Source of the DNA: Nereocystis luetkeana
Lineage: Eukaryota > Sar > Phaeophyceae > Laminariales > Laminariaceae
Length of the DNA: 64,000 nucleotides
Reading direction: 5' to 3'
Assembly (NCBI GenBank): GCA_031213475.1
Contig: JARUPZ010000024.1
Location: 3,259,403 to 3,323,402, forward strand
How positions within the stretch are numbered: position 1 is the stretch's first letter; every line of letters begins with the position of its first letter. Both the position numbers and the translations under genes were made by a program. This document shows, piece after piece, positions 1 to 11,269 of the stretch. The notes below the pieces were generated by a model, which worked only from the letters and a program-made list of their open reading frames with translations, ran no database searches and was not told the origin of the DNA.

Positions 1-269
1 CCCTGCGTTCGTCAACTATGCCCAGCCCCTTGGCGTCAGACAATACGAAACGAGCAGAGCAGGTTCGTCTTCCAACCACGCCACACGGCTCCTTCAGTAC
101 GGCTTATCAATCAGAAAAGGAAGAGGAAGAGAAAAAAGAATATGAAAATCACGGAGAGTCAGCGCAAGAAAGAAAAAAAAACAAAAACAAAAAGAGAAGA
201 CAAGGGAAGACCACGTTCGAACCAGTTGCACCGGTTGGTAGCACTAGTAGTATGGTCATGTTCTACTCT

Positions 270-1022
270 CTAGTCGACCTGGTGCCTTGCTACCCTGTCT
301 GCCATCTCCTTCCTACTTTCGTCTACCGCCGTTTCCCTTCTACCCCTCCTGTTCCCCCCCCTCTCCGCATTCCCTCGGTCGGGCTTTCTGCCACTTCTCC
401 AGTTGCCCCCTCCCCCCCCGTTCCCTTGGGCACCATCCACGGCGGATGCGCGGCGCTGCCTACTTATCTCAGCCTCAGCCTCGTGCCACCTCACCATGAA
501 CCGTTCGGCTGCTTCAAGGATCCCCCGGTACCACTTCCCCGCCTTTTTGGCTGCAGTGGACCACAACGCGGTCTCAACTCCAAACACCAAGGGGGCAACT
601 TCTGTTGACCCTTCGGTGGCTCGGAACTCCCTAAGGTCTTCGACTATGCATCTATGCCAAGTCTTACACTGCCCGCCTGGTCTCGGGTTCTCCCCACCAG
701 CTATCGCCCCGAACATTACCCGACTGGGTAATCGCTCCTTGCTTTGCCGTGCCACGCCCCCCGCAAAGAAGAGCCGCCGTTTACGAATGATCGTTTCGAT
801 GCTCTCGCAACGTGTCATCTTGAGGGCCTTCGCGTACGAGAGGGTGGCATGATCAGTATGAAGTCGGCGTTGGAAGCCAATGACTCGCAGCAGGACTTGG
901 TGGTGAGCCGTTCGAAGCTTGGCAAAGTGTTCCGCTCTGAGGGTCCACGTCACACACCCGTACAGCAGGGTCTCAATCACCTCGGCCTTCAGCATTCGGA
1001 CTTTAACTGCTGTGACCATCAT
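270..1022 (-). pseudogene. LINE (non-LTR retrotransposon) ORF2 C-terminal remnant
   Basis: A 250-codon open frame resembles the region after the RT domain of LINE-type endonuclease/reverse transcriptases. It begins with a stretch like 'KAEVIETLLYGCVTW', followed by a basic segment 'RKRRLFFAGGVARQ' matching the common 'RR.LRWLGHVAR' block, then a Trp-rich tail ('KTWHRCIVEDLREF'). No RT palm or endonuclease domain lies upstream on this strand (above 1022), so the copy is 5'-truncated, as usual for LINEs. The frame stays open for 250 codons, suggesting a fairly recent insertion. The last ~60 residues are Gly/Arg-rich. Family assignment is by remembered similarity only; the clade is not determined. 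Confidence 0.6.
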
Positions 1023-1029
1023 ACCAGAT

Positions 1030-2750
1030 AGAAAACAATAGAGTACACATCACAACAACTATTAAATACATGAAAGCACGTCCCACACCCCAGAGAGGAA
1101 AAAGTGAAACCAGCGTATATACGCATGATATAGATGTTGTTGTTGTTGTTGTTGTTGTTGTTGCTTTAACTCTCTGACGAAGGAGTCCATGGTCACACAA
1201 AGGTGCTGGAGCCCTAGGAAGATCCAAAAAACAGAAAAATCGAAAATTTGTCTGCCTCAAAACACACGAGACGAAGAAAGCGCACACGAGCTAAAACCAA
1301 TGTGCATCCCAAAACTGAGTGAAGACTCGCGGATATGCAGTGAAAAAAGGAGCAATCGAACCTTACTACCACACGAATGAATATCAACGATCGCCATTTC
1401 TTCCTGGACTGTCTGACACAAAAAGGTGCAGCACAGTTATGATACCACGTCCCTGATAATTGCGTAGGTTATTCCCCATGAAGTGTCTACAACTCGTTAA
1501 ACTACAAAGATCAGTGACGACGTTAATAACAAGTACCGGTAGATACTATTCTGCCTCATGAAAAGCAATACCAGGAAAAACCAAACTATTACTTACTGCT
1601 TCTCTCGTGATGATAGTGTGCGCGCAGATCATGGGTCTCCGTGCACCGTCTTCCTGCCGCTCTTCATGGCCGCCCCATCGCCTTGGCCCAATCTACCCGC
1701 TCCTTTGCGCGTGCACTCGTTGCCATTCCCTTCCAGTCGATTATCTTTCTCCGTCATCATGAAAAACAAAATGCTCCTCGCACTTGCGGTTGGTTCGGAT
1801 CTGAAAAATAAAAATTCTCGCACAGGGGGAGGTCAACCCGTCTCTTCCCCGTACGTCGACGCTCAGTCTCCCTCCTCCCTCGTCGTCGAATCCTGCCTCC
1901 TACCGGCGCAATAGACTGTGCCGTAATGTGGCCTGTGGTGGTGCCTGCCTCCGCGCACACGGACACCCCGATTGAGCATTGCTGCTCTGCCGCAGCTGCC
2001 TAAAACAGATGCGCGAATCGTAGGTCTCCGTGCCTGACGCACCACGTACGACCCAACTCTACTGCCGCCTGAGCCTCGCGGCCACAGGCAGCAGCGAGAA
2101 GATATCACTCCTTGAGGTTGAGTCCGGCCTTACACCCACCAGAAAGACCTACCCTACTCGCTATTAGCCTGATAGGGCATGCCTCGCAGCGTTCCTTGCC
2201 GAGGCAGCGAGGGGAACGGAACTATTAATAGTATGCATGTATAAGTACGTACTTTCATGTACGGCGTACGAGTAGAGTGTATACGGTAATAATACAGAAA
2301 AAAAAACAACCGAGGGAGGGCAGAGGCACGCATATAGAAAAAACAGTGTACGTAAACGTATGGCCGCTCTGACTTGTTCATATTTGGCCAAAATCAGTTG
2401 AAAGCTGGACAGAGAAGAAAAAAAACAGGTGTACCTTGGCCTTTTCGTGCCAAAATCAGTTACGATGTTTTCGTGGCGGTATAGCCTGTCCGGGCTAAAA
2501 AAATGTTTCAGGTCTCAGACAAATTGATGCGAGGAAAAACGTGAAGAAACCATCTGCGAGGAACGCCACATTTAGGAAGCCAATTTCCGAACAATATGGA
2601 CAGAACGGAAGCAGAGGCAGACCAGCCTAAGTGTCGGCGAAGACGGCGACCATATATTTAGCTAGCTACTTAGTTGGGGAGAAAGAGAAGAACAACAACA
2701 AAAAAAAAAAAAACGTGAACACCCAGCATTGGCTACTAGCCACGAACAAG
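1030..2750. other. Intergenic stretch without a recognisable gene
   Basis: No frame here gives a recognisable protein. The stretch holds a short pure GTT trinucleotide run at about 1136-1163, A-rich patches near 2285-2345 and 2700-2713, and otherwise unstructured sequence. It separates the LINE remnant from the 3' end of the Ty3/gypsy element. Confidence 0.5.
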
Positions 2751-3100
2751 CAAAATCATATGGTCATCGGGAGATCGCCAACTTCGACTCCGCGAGACTC
2801 ATCGACGTTGCGTAAAATCCCATGCTGAAGAGCTCCACATTGGGGAGTTTGGAGGCACCAGCAGTTGCGCCCCGCCCCGATAGCTGTAGAGTAGGGTGAA
2901 GGAGAGGGCTTGATCTTGACTGGTCCGGGATCGTCCAAAGAACGAACGATGTAGATGGCGGTTGTCGTGGTGAGGGCAGATTGCCGAGCCACCAGTGACG
3001 GTCGCGGGCCTTGCACCAGAAGGGGGCGCCGACGGGGAATATGATGCTGCTGAAACTATTGGCCCAATCTTGGTGCGGGACAAGGCTGAAGCTTGGAGGC

Positions 3101-3930
3101 TTACCTCGGGCGCCCTGATCTGGCGGGAGTTCTCGCTGGGCAGCACCAACGGGCATGCGGCGGCACTACTGATTGTCCTGTTGAAGTTGAAGTTGTGTGC
3201 CTGCCCAGTAACGAATAACGTGCAGCCTGAAGTGCTGGAGGTCCATCTCTTGCTCCCAGGAAGCCTTTCCAGTGGGTTTCGTAGAGGACGACGATGACGG
3301 CGTCTCGACCACGTCCCGACTGGTGGCTGGTGATTTTCTCGACTTCCAGGGGGTCGAAGGACGAGGTAACGTCGTCCTCGGTGGCGTGGTATGGAGTAGA
3401 TTTCGAGGTGTAGTTGTAGAGCACATACGGTGTTAGTCCCGCCGGGAGAAACCGCGGAAGGTCGGAGATATCGTGGGGGTTAGCGCAAGGCTTGTAGCGA
3501 ACTACTAACACTCGGCAGGCCGTGTTCATGCCTGGCATGTCGTTGGGAAGGTCGAGGTAAAGGAGCTTGGCGGTCAGAGGGCGACCGTCAGGCGCCGATT
3601 CCGCAAGGGCGTGGCCGACCATTAACGTCTTGAAACGTCCAGTCCAGTTGAGCGAAAGATTCGCTCTAAAAAGACCATAGCGTCGGTGCCGGCTTGGGCC
3701 CCTTGTCGTCAGGTAGAGGCGGTGTTGTAGATCCATACCCAGCCACCGACGGCGGAGGTGGGGAGTTGTTTTAGCCTGTCGGACAGCGCGGAATTGCGGC
3801 GTTCAACGCGGGCAATAGTTAGGGCGTGTTTTTCGCGAACGAGGGCGAACGAACGTCGCTGTCGGTCGGCGTCCCGGTCGACATACTCGAGCTGGTCCCG
3901 AGCGAGGCTTTAGTGCCCACCAGCAAACGG
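3101..3930 (-). pseudogene. Ty3/gypsy integrase C-terminal region plus chromodomain
   Basis: From about 3930 the minus frame reads 'SLARDQLEYVDRDADRQRR', then a module with 'NLSLNWTGRFKTLMVGHA', where GPF/GPY-type domains read WxGPF. The 3736-3101 frame continues to 'PLEVEKITSHQSGRGR' and 'VLYETHWKGF', the start and the WKG core of a chromodomain. A frameshift follows; the rest ('EMDLQHFRLHVIRYWAG') is in the neighbouring frame. Chromodomains steer integration toward marked chromatin in this group. Confidence 0.65.
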
Positions 3931-3968
3931 GTGCTCGAAGACGGTGAGGGGTAGGCGGGGGAGACAGT

Positions 3969-4499
3969 TCATTTTCGCCTTGTTTGTCTGGACGGTTTGA
4001 GTGCTTGGCACTGGAGGCAATGTCGAAGACACCACCGTGTGCTCTCTTTCATGTCGATCCACCAGTAAAATCGCTCGAGCATGGAAAGCGTGCGAGCGGA
4101 ACCAAGGTGACAGGAGGTGTTGGCGTGGCAGGCTTGCATAATCCACGGCCGCATATGTGGCGGTACGTTAAATCGAGGGGGCTCGTCGTTCGGCAGACGA
4201 GCGGTGCGCCCGCTGGGCGCTCCAGGACCGGCTGTCGGGGCAGGGGTTGGTTCCCGCGCAAACAGAAGGGTCCCATCATCATCCCTGTGGAGACGTCCGT
4301 TTTCAGCCAGAGAACGGATTTCCGACAGGGGGGGTCGTTTGTGTGACAGAAGGTGTAGAAGAAAATCATCGGAGATGGACGGGGGGCTCCCCAGGAGGAG
4401 ACACCGAACGGCCGCGTCACAGGCTGCTTCGGCGCGCTGTTCAACTGACCGATCGGCGTGTGAATACCGCTCGACGGACTCGCGAAATTCGAGCTCCAC
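3969..4499 (-). pseudogene. Ty3/gypsy integrase N-terminal zinc-binding domain
   Basis: A 176-codon frame contains an HHCC zinc-binding arrangement: 'CHANTSCHLGSARTLSMLER' gives the His pair and 'CLRHCLQCQALK' the CxxC pair. This precedes the catalytic core in retroviral-type integrases. The frame ends soon after the CxxC, where the DDE core should start. Confidence 0.75.
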
Positions 4500-5305
4500 T
4501 GGGGATGGTACTTCGGGAAGAACGTCGCAGGCCCGGCGTTAGAGCTTTAAGCGACAAGAAGAAATGGAGCAGGTTCAGCCGCGACGTTGGCGGATTGGGC
4601 GGTCACGGCGGCGGGGAATTAGAGGGTACTGGCAGACCTCTTAATGGGGGATGAAGGCACCGACGACCTACAAGGGCGTCGCACGACAGCTGGTCATTTT
4701 TCAGCCGGGGTCGTGGCGGGGGCCGGGGAGTCAAACCCACAATTGACTGCGGGCGCTGGAGATCAAGCGGCGGCGGCGCGACGCCGGCGCAGACTTGTCG
4801 AGATAAGATCCGACGGAACGAGGGAAGGCGGGTGCGCCTGAGAAGTTGAGTATAGCTGAGATGGAGCCGGGACCAAAACCAAGCTAGAACCAGGGTTGGC
4901 CTTGGCCCTTCGCGAAGCTGTCTGAAGCTTAGCAGGAGATCCCAGAGAACCGAGGTCCCCGGCATCGCTGCGAGAAATTGCCTCTGGGCTGGAGGTTGTA
5001 GGTGGAACATTGTCTGTACCCACGCCAATCGAGGCGGGATGCGAAGCGGGGGCGGAGGAAATGATATCCTACAACGCGGTGTCTAACTGTGGGGCACGGG
5101 GCTGGGCGGGCGCGGAGGAAATCATATTATGACCGGCGCCGGCGGCAGCCATGGGGGGTACTGCGGGCGCGGCTAACGCGTGATCGATAAGATCGCAAAC
5201 CGCGAGTATGCCGGGAGTGAGAGTCTGGTTGACTCCTCGTGGAAAGACGGAGATCGGGGCACGAGCGACGAGTTCTCCATATGGAGCGTTAGGGTCGTCA
5301 ATCTT

Positions 5306-6466
5306 TTATCGTAGCCCGTGTTCGCGAAAATTGCGAAACTCGGTTCGGGGGAGTGGCAGCCCATCCGAACCGACGCTGTGGCTGGAGGACGCGAGCCTAC
5401 CCAAGCCTAGAGGCCGAGGCGGGGGGGCATCAAGAAGGAGGCCTCCCGAACTTATGAGGCAGATGCCTTCTTCTTGGGATGGCGTCAGACGGCCGCGTCC
5501 GCTGCGGTCATCCTCGGACGCAGGCATCGGTAATCGAGATAGAAAGTCCGCGTTGCGGTTGGCAGTGCATTTGCGGTATTCTAGAGTGTGACGGTACGCG
5601 GCGATGAATTCGAGCCATCGCCTGACTCGGGGGTTGTGTTCCGCGACCTTGGCACGGCTTTCGAGCGCCTTGTGATCCGAACAGATGCGGAAGGAGATGC
5701 CCCACAAACATCCACGAAGGCGTTTAATGCTCCCGACGATGCTGCCAGCCTCGAGATCGAGCGGTGTCCAGTGGCGCTCAGACTCGAGGGTAGCATGGCT
5801 GATGAAAACAATAGGCCGGATTGAACCCTGTTTTTGTTTGGGCTCGAGCGTGGCTCCGAACCCGTCGATGCTAGCATCACAGTAAAAGAGGAAAGGACGG
5901 GAATAGTCGGTGACCGCGTCCCAATCCGGATAGACCAAGACTGGGGGCACTAAACGTTCCTCGAGGAGGTTGATGGTCTGCATAGCCGGCGTGGAAAGGT
6001 AGTTCACCCCTTGCTTCAGGAGCGGGGTGATGGGCCGAATCCGTTTGGCCGGGAATTTCCTGCAGTAGGACAGACCTACAAGGAGGGGCCTTAGTAGTCT
6101 AAGATCCTTGGGTATCGGCATGTTGTTGAGGGAAGCTACCTTGGAGACGCTCGGCCGCATTTCCGAGTCGGTGGCACCGCTATTCGCCGTCGACGGCGTG
6201 AGCTTGCGATTGTCTTTTCGCAGCTGCTTGAAAAGTTCCTTGATGTTGAGGACGTGAGTAGCCGGATCCAGATCGAAAACGCTGACGTCATCGAGGTAGG
6301 CGGCCATATTGGCTAGGCCCTTGATGACCTCGTTGATAACCTTGACGAACCATCCAGGTGCTGCACTGCTCCCGTGTGGCATGACAAGCCACTCGAAAAG
6401 GCGTGTCGGCGTGCAGAACGCATTGAAGGGGATCGGAAATTGCGTATCGTAATTTGATGAAACCAA
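5306..6466 (-). pseudogene. Ty3/gypsy RT C-terminal part and RNase H (386-codon frame)
   Basis: This is the longest intact frame of the element. It starts within the RT palm (YLDD box near its start), runs through the thumb/connection region, then RNase H with 'FLFYCDASIDGFGATL' (first catalytic Asp), 'SDHKALES' (DHK box) and 'NADFLSRLP' (C-terminal ADxLSR box). All three RNase H landmarks are present. The tail after about 5500 is Gly/Arg-rich with no domain. The ATG used by the frame is internal to the polyprotein and is not a real start. Confidence 0.85.
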
Positions 6467-6900
6467 GAGACTAAGTCAAAGAGGCAGAAAATGCGGCCAC
6501 GACCGATCTTATCCAGGGCTTCGTCGACCCGGGGTACGGGGAGCTGTCCGGGGATGCTGATATCATTCGATTTCTTGTTGTTGATAGTGAGATGATTTCC
6601 GCCAGATTCTTTGGGTATGGTAACCACAGAGCTCGCGTATGGCGAGGTGGAGTGCTGTACGAGGACAGCCGCAAGGGATTCGTCCGAAAGAGCGTTCATG
6701 TGTTTGGCCAAGATGGGATTTAAGCGATAGGGGCGAGAGGTAACCGGTGGGCTGCCAGGCGGAATGGAAACCCCGAACAGCAGGAATGAACACGAACCAA
6801 AGTCGGTAGATGGCAAGGAAAAACAAATCTGCGAACTCGGTGAGGGTGTCTCCCAACTAGGTGATGACGTGGGGGTCCCAACCTGGACCGTGTAAATCAA
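6160..6900 (-). pseudogene. Ty3/gypsy reverse transcriptase
   Basis: The N-terminal half (6900-6470) reads 'RPYRLNPILAKHMNALSDE', then a fingers/palm entry with 'FCLFDLVSWFHQI', whose Asp is the first catalytic acid. After a frameshift near 6460 the second half contains 'TPTRLFEWLVMPHG' and the polymerase box 'AYLDDVSVF' (about 6300-6274), equivalent to YxDD. Catalytic residues are therefore still readable although the frame is broken. The enzyme would copy element RNA into cDNA in the Gag particle. Confidence 0.85.
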
Positions 6901-7528
6901 ACTAGATTTCTTTGAGATGCACCGGGATGTTGCGCCATACTTTCAGGAAACTGACGCGCTGGTGAGGGCGTAAGCGCTCCAATAAAGGGGGCTGCGGCTC
7001 GCGGTCAACCGGGGGTGTCTTGGCAGGGTCGGGCCCGCTACAAGGGGGCGTTTCAGTTTAGAGATGAATGAAGGGATCCGAGCAGATCGACGGAGCAGAG
7101 ATACCGGCCGAGAGGGGGGGACAGGACCCGGTACGACCATATATGGCTCGTCGGTGGTGTCCAGGTCCCGGGCCGAAGCGCTGTCGTATTGGTGCGAAAC
7201 CGATGCGATAGGCACACGAAGAAGTGGAAAGGACGAGATACCGAGCAAGTCGTCAGGTTCCAATTTCGCAGTGCCGGCCAACGTAATCTGTCAGAAGCCA
7301 TTTTCAACGAAGTGTTAGTCGGCCGAAACATTCTCGGAGCCGCGCAACATGTTCACGAGATAGCAGCCGCCCAAAGCTCGTGATCCGTGGTTGCGAACCA
7401 GATAACTTTGGACGAGCTGGTGATCGCGTGAGAGTGATACACGTCGGTCACAGGTGTAACGGAGGTGATAAACACCCGTTGGAGCCGAAACCGCAGAGGC
7501 GAAGGCCACGGTGCCAGGTGGGTTTTGG

Positions 7529-7780
7529 TGAGGACGCGTTCTACGATAGAGTAGGCACATTTCCGCTAAACCGTTTTCTGACCGACGGGGTGCCTTAACC
7601 AAAAATCGTCGAAAGGCCCATCTTTATTTCGAACTGTGATGCTTTTGCATACTCGGGCCATGGGATTATTCATCGGGATACAATTTGTTTTTTTGCTGCA
7701 GTCAGATTTCGGGTGAGGTAAGCAGCTCCTGATATGAGGAGGCTCAGAACAAATAGGGTGAGCCTCTATCGTAGAACGCC
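7529..7780. mobile_element. MITE family A1, inserted in the Ty3/gypsy polyprotein
   Basis: Inverted ends match CGTTCTACGATAGAGG on the left and its complement on the right (CCTCTATCGTAGAACG near 7761-7776). The interior shares text with copies at 18.0, 24.2, 24.6 and 44.25 kb, including the GAGGCTC, TCATCGGGATACAATTTG-like and CCGACGGGG segments. There is no coding capacity. It splits protease-side coding from the protease-RT linker, so it arrived after the retrotransposon. I could not fix a target-site duplication. Confidence 0.75.
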
Positions 7781-7784
7781 TCCG

Positions 7785-8135
7785 AGATTAGACGAGTTCA
7801 AGGAACTCGCGGTCATCACCTGGACGCGGGATCGAGGCGCGATAAGAGCGCTCGCTGAATCGCATCCAACTGTCATGACCGAGGAGAAGATCGTGCTGCA
7901 TGGCCTCCGAGGGGACTATGTAAACCCAGACCGCGAGCAACGCAGTACGTTTATCCTCATGCAACACCTGTATGCTCAAGCGGACTATGGTAGAGTTCTA
8001 CAGGGGCGGGGGGGGGGGTGCATCTCGCGGATTGTCGAGGCTGTGCCAGATCGCACCATGTGCCCCCAGGCTTTGAGACATAGGAATGGCTGGGGGGAGC
8101 CTGTATCCACAAGGGCGACGCATCCAAATTTAGAG
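7785..8135 (-). pseudogene. Ty3/gypsy aspartic protease
   Basis: The active-site stretch 'VALVDTGSPQPF' (about 8132-8097) has the DTG triad of retroviral-type aspartic proteases, and a downstream piece 'HDLLLGHDSWMRF' (about 7895-7857) fits the LLG(R/H)D flap-side motif. The two parts are in different frames, so at least one frameshift is present. The frame ends where a MITE begins at about 7780; polyprotein-like sequence resumes on the far side below 7530. Confidence 0.7.
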
Positions 8136-8459
8136 GAAGTGTGGCCGCCGTGGAGCTTGGCCTTCGTCGTGAACGAAGGTTCGTCCATCGTAAGAAGGCC
8201 AGGGACGAGGCTCGGTCCCCGCTCAGTGAGGGACTGGATGCTTAGCGGGGTGCCTTCTGGGTTCACCGAGAAGATGTTGCCACCGTGTTACGATGGCACG
8301 TTCGGCTGGAGGGCCGAGTAGCCACAGGAGGCGGTGGTCATATCACAGGTTGAAAGACGCTGTTGGGAGGATGGGTCTACCTCAAAAACAAAATTCGGCC
8401 CTGCGTGAGTGAGTCGCTTCGGGGACGAGAAGTATAGCGGCGGCGCACCGGTGATGGGA

Positions 8460-8930
8460 CGCTGTCGCGGAGGTGCTGGCGCACAATCTTCAGAGCGTTT
8501 CTTAGCAGGTTGAGGCTGCGCCATGCGGGGGGGCACAGGGTGTTTTGGTGGTATATTCGGTAGCCTATCCCCCACACGTTATCGCAGGGGCTGGCTTCTG
8601 CAAGCAGCCGGTCGCCGGTATCCAGCAGGTGCTGTCCCATGGCTGGAGTTTGGGCGAACTTGGCGCAGGAGCCAACCACCACAACATTGTTTGCGTTCGT
8701 GTTCCCAACCGGTAGCATCAGAAGCTGCGTACCTCGCGTCAGTGCTGTTAGTGGAGCTTGAGATCGGGCACACGCATTGTTTTGTTAGGCGCGGGGTGGT
8801 CACCGAAGAGGCGACTGTTTCCTGCGCTGAACAACTGTTTCAAGCACAAATAGGAAGTACTGCCGATGGTAAACCTGGAAGGGGTCCACTGCGAGAAGCA
8901 CGCGGGAGGTTGCCTGAACCATACTACTGT
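8460..8930 (-). pseudogene. NADAR-like (YbiA/DUF1768) domain inside the Ty3/gypsy polyprotein
   Basis: Across two or three minus frames the sequence follows the NADAR fold order: an N-terminal 'VVWFRQPPACFSQWTPSRF' (family pattern: phenylalanine, then SNF/SQW), a middle part 'CLKQLFSAGNSRLFGDH' (family: EQ/EH, then helix, then FGD), then 'LLDTGDRLLAEASPCDNVWG' continuing to IGYR, and finally 'SLNLLRNALKIVRQHL' (family: NLLGKALM.VR). NADAR proteins act on ADP-ribose-type or related riboside substrates, for example YbiA in the riboflavin pathway. The domain lies between Gag and protease, where Ty3/gypsy elements normally have none. Frameshifts interrupt it. The family match is strong in the C-terminal half and weaker in the N-terminal half. 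Confidence 0.65.
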
Positions 8931-10389
8931 GGGGGTGCAATATTCCTGGGTTGCATCAAACGCGGGGCCGGTAGGCGCGGCGTGAGCCGGTGGGGGACGT
9001 TTTATGCATCCCGCAAAGCTGGAGAGGCCGTTTTTCATAACCTGTGACCACCGAGCTACTTGTCCCTCCGGGGGCGTAATTTGAGGGCCCGAGGTGGGGA
9101 CACATTCGCCTAGGTGGATAATTTCTGCGGCTGCCGAATTTGTATCGGGATCGACAGGGGGCTCCTGACCAAGCTTCCTTGACAAGGTAAGCGAGTCTTT
9201 CGCCGCCTGTGCGGAGCGCGATTCAAGTGGATCCGCATAAAAAGGTGTTGTCAACACTTTCGGGGGGACGGGTGGGATCTGGTTTCTCAGAATGCTTCAC
9301 CGCCCCCCGTCCGGAACAAAGGTGTCGCGCGTTTGTGCGCGAGGGGGGTAGCTGCGTTTGAACCCCATGGGGGGAATGCTTTCCCTACCGGCTCGCTGGA
9401 CGCCGGCGATGAGCCAGAGGCCAGGGGGAAACCTTTTGCCATACGCTGATCAGAAGGAGCTTCGAGGTGAGCAAAATGAATAAAATTTTCGTCAATGGTG
9501 CAAAGCGGAGGGGGCTCGATCGGTCTTTGCTTACAGACGCAGAGCAGAGGGCCGATAAGGAACTCTGGCGTCGGGGGCTCCTGTGTACCCACACCTCAAG
9601 GTGACCTTTCCATCTGGGGAACAAAATCCGGATGTTTTAGGAGTCTGTGGTGGAGCGTTGAGAGACGTAGGTGAACAACCTACACTAGTGTCGTTTATGC
9701 GAGGAGGGGCACCGTGGTACGCACCCTGCCTTTGTGGCAAAATCCCTTCGAGGGAGGGATACTGTTGTGAGACGATGGTTTCCGTCTACGAGAGGGGGGG
9801 CAGCGTCGTGCGTGCCCTTACCGAGCTCTAAAACACGGATGGATTGCGGCGGAACTCGTACGCGTCGACAGGCTTGTGCTTTGCCTCCCCGAAAGTGGAG
9901 CTCAAGGGGGGACCCGCATAATATTATGGGCGGTCAGCTGGAGCGAAAAAAACAAAAACGGCTGGCGTGCATTGAAGTTGCCACGGTTCGAGCCGCCGTG
10001 GCGCGCGCCAGGGGTTCCACCGGCAGCGAAGGGGACCGGAGGTGGTACATTGTTAGGTTCGTACACTGTGAGGGACTGAGGCACCGTTTCTGTGTGTTCG
10101 GGCGTCTTGTCCGACTTGAGGGGCGAGCCGTGTTGGTAGTCACCTTGTCCATTGTTGCGAGAAATAATTTAGCGAAGGCGCGCGTGTATTGCCTCCGCGA
10201 TTATTGCGGTTACGGCTGTTGTCATTGCGTCGAGAAGACGTTCTGCGACGGTCAGAGGTAGGCGACGAGCGTGTGCGTTCGTCGCCTACAGAGTAGTTAC
10301 GGCACCGGTGGGAGCGCAGGCCCCTGCTGCCTACGACGGTAGGCGTGACCATTATCGCTTAGTTGACCTAGCTGGGGGTTAAGCAAGCC

Positions 10390-11250
10390 ACTAACATTCA
10401 TAAATATTTTACGGAGTGCTTGAAACAGTGATTGGTGCCGTGGCAATTTAAACAGCGACCTTTGTTGTGGCGAAAAGCTTGTGTGGGTTCGTCGGGGGTA
10501 ATGAGCGGCGTCCAATCTGGGTTTATTGTTCTGAAACGATTCGAATACTTAGAATACTGGTTCCCAGTCGGACGGCTCAGTCGGACAGTGGTTGTAGTTA
10601 TGACTAAACGGATCATAACCATTATGGTCTGCATCAGCGACCCTCGTCATAACGGGGTTGTGTGAGGAACCCACGGGCCCCGAGCGGGACAACGTGGCGG
10701 CAGATCTACTCTGAGAGCGATTGCCTGCATGCGGTTCCAAAGAAAGGCCCGCCAAAGGGGGTAATGAAAACATATTTTCGCCGATTTTATCGGGAGTTCT
10801 GTTGGTCGCCATGGTCTCAAGAGACAACCACATGACATCATTAGAAACAAACAGGGTGAGCGCAGTGGCCGAAGCACCCGGATAAAATGCGGGCATGACC
10901 CCAGGGTACTGGTTCATGACGCTACGCCGAACCAGTTCCAAAACAGTTGAAGCAGTCAGGGCCAAAGTATTCTCCAAACCCGTAACGCTAGAAACCACCA
11001 CTCTGAAAGTTCGAAAATATTCAGAGAAGTTGATCCCATTTGCTACTCCAAACGTATGCAACCGTTGGAACGGGGTAGTTCCGTCGCCGTGGTCAAAGTG
11101 GCTGCACATGAGGCGAAGGAGTTGATTGGAGGCCTCTGGTCCGGTGGCCCAGCCATCAACGCCCACTTTCACCTGTGCAAAAAACTCGTCGAAGACAGCG
11201 GTGAGGCCGGAAGAAGAGGGGCGGTCCGCGACGATTGCTTTCATCATCAC
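10390..11250 (-). pseudogene. gag: Ty3/gypsy Gag (capsid region and zinc knuckle)
   Basis: A 233-codon frame from 11250 contains retrotransposon Gag-like helical text, including 'NQLLRLMCSHFDHGDGTTPF' and 'FSEYFRTFRVVVSSVTG'. In the next frame (10634-10398) a zinc knuckle follows: 'CLNCHGTNHCFKHS'. Spacing fits Cx2Cx4Hx4C, but the last Cys is Ser, so the knuckle is probably damaged. A frameshift near 10550 separates capsid and knuckle. Gag would form the cytoplasmic particle that packages element RNA. Confidence 0.7.
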
Positions 11251-11269
11251 TTTTCATAGGCGTCCTTCC

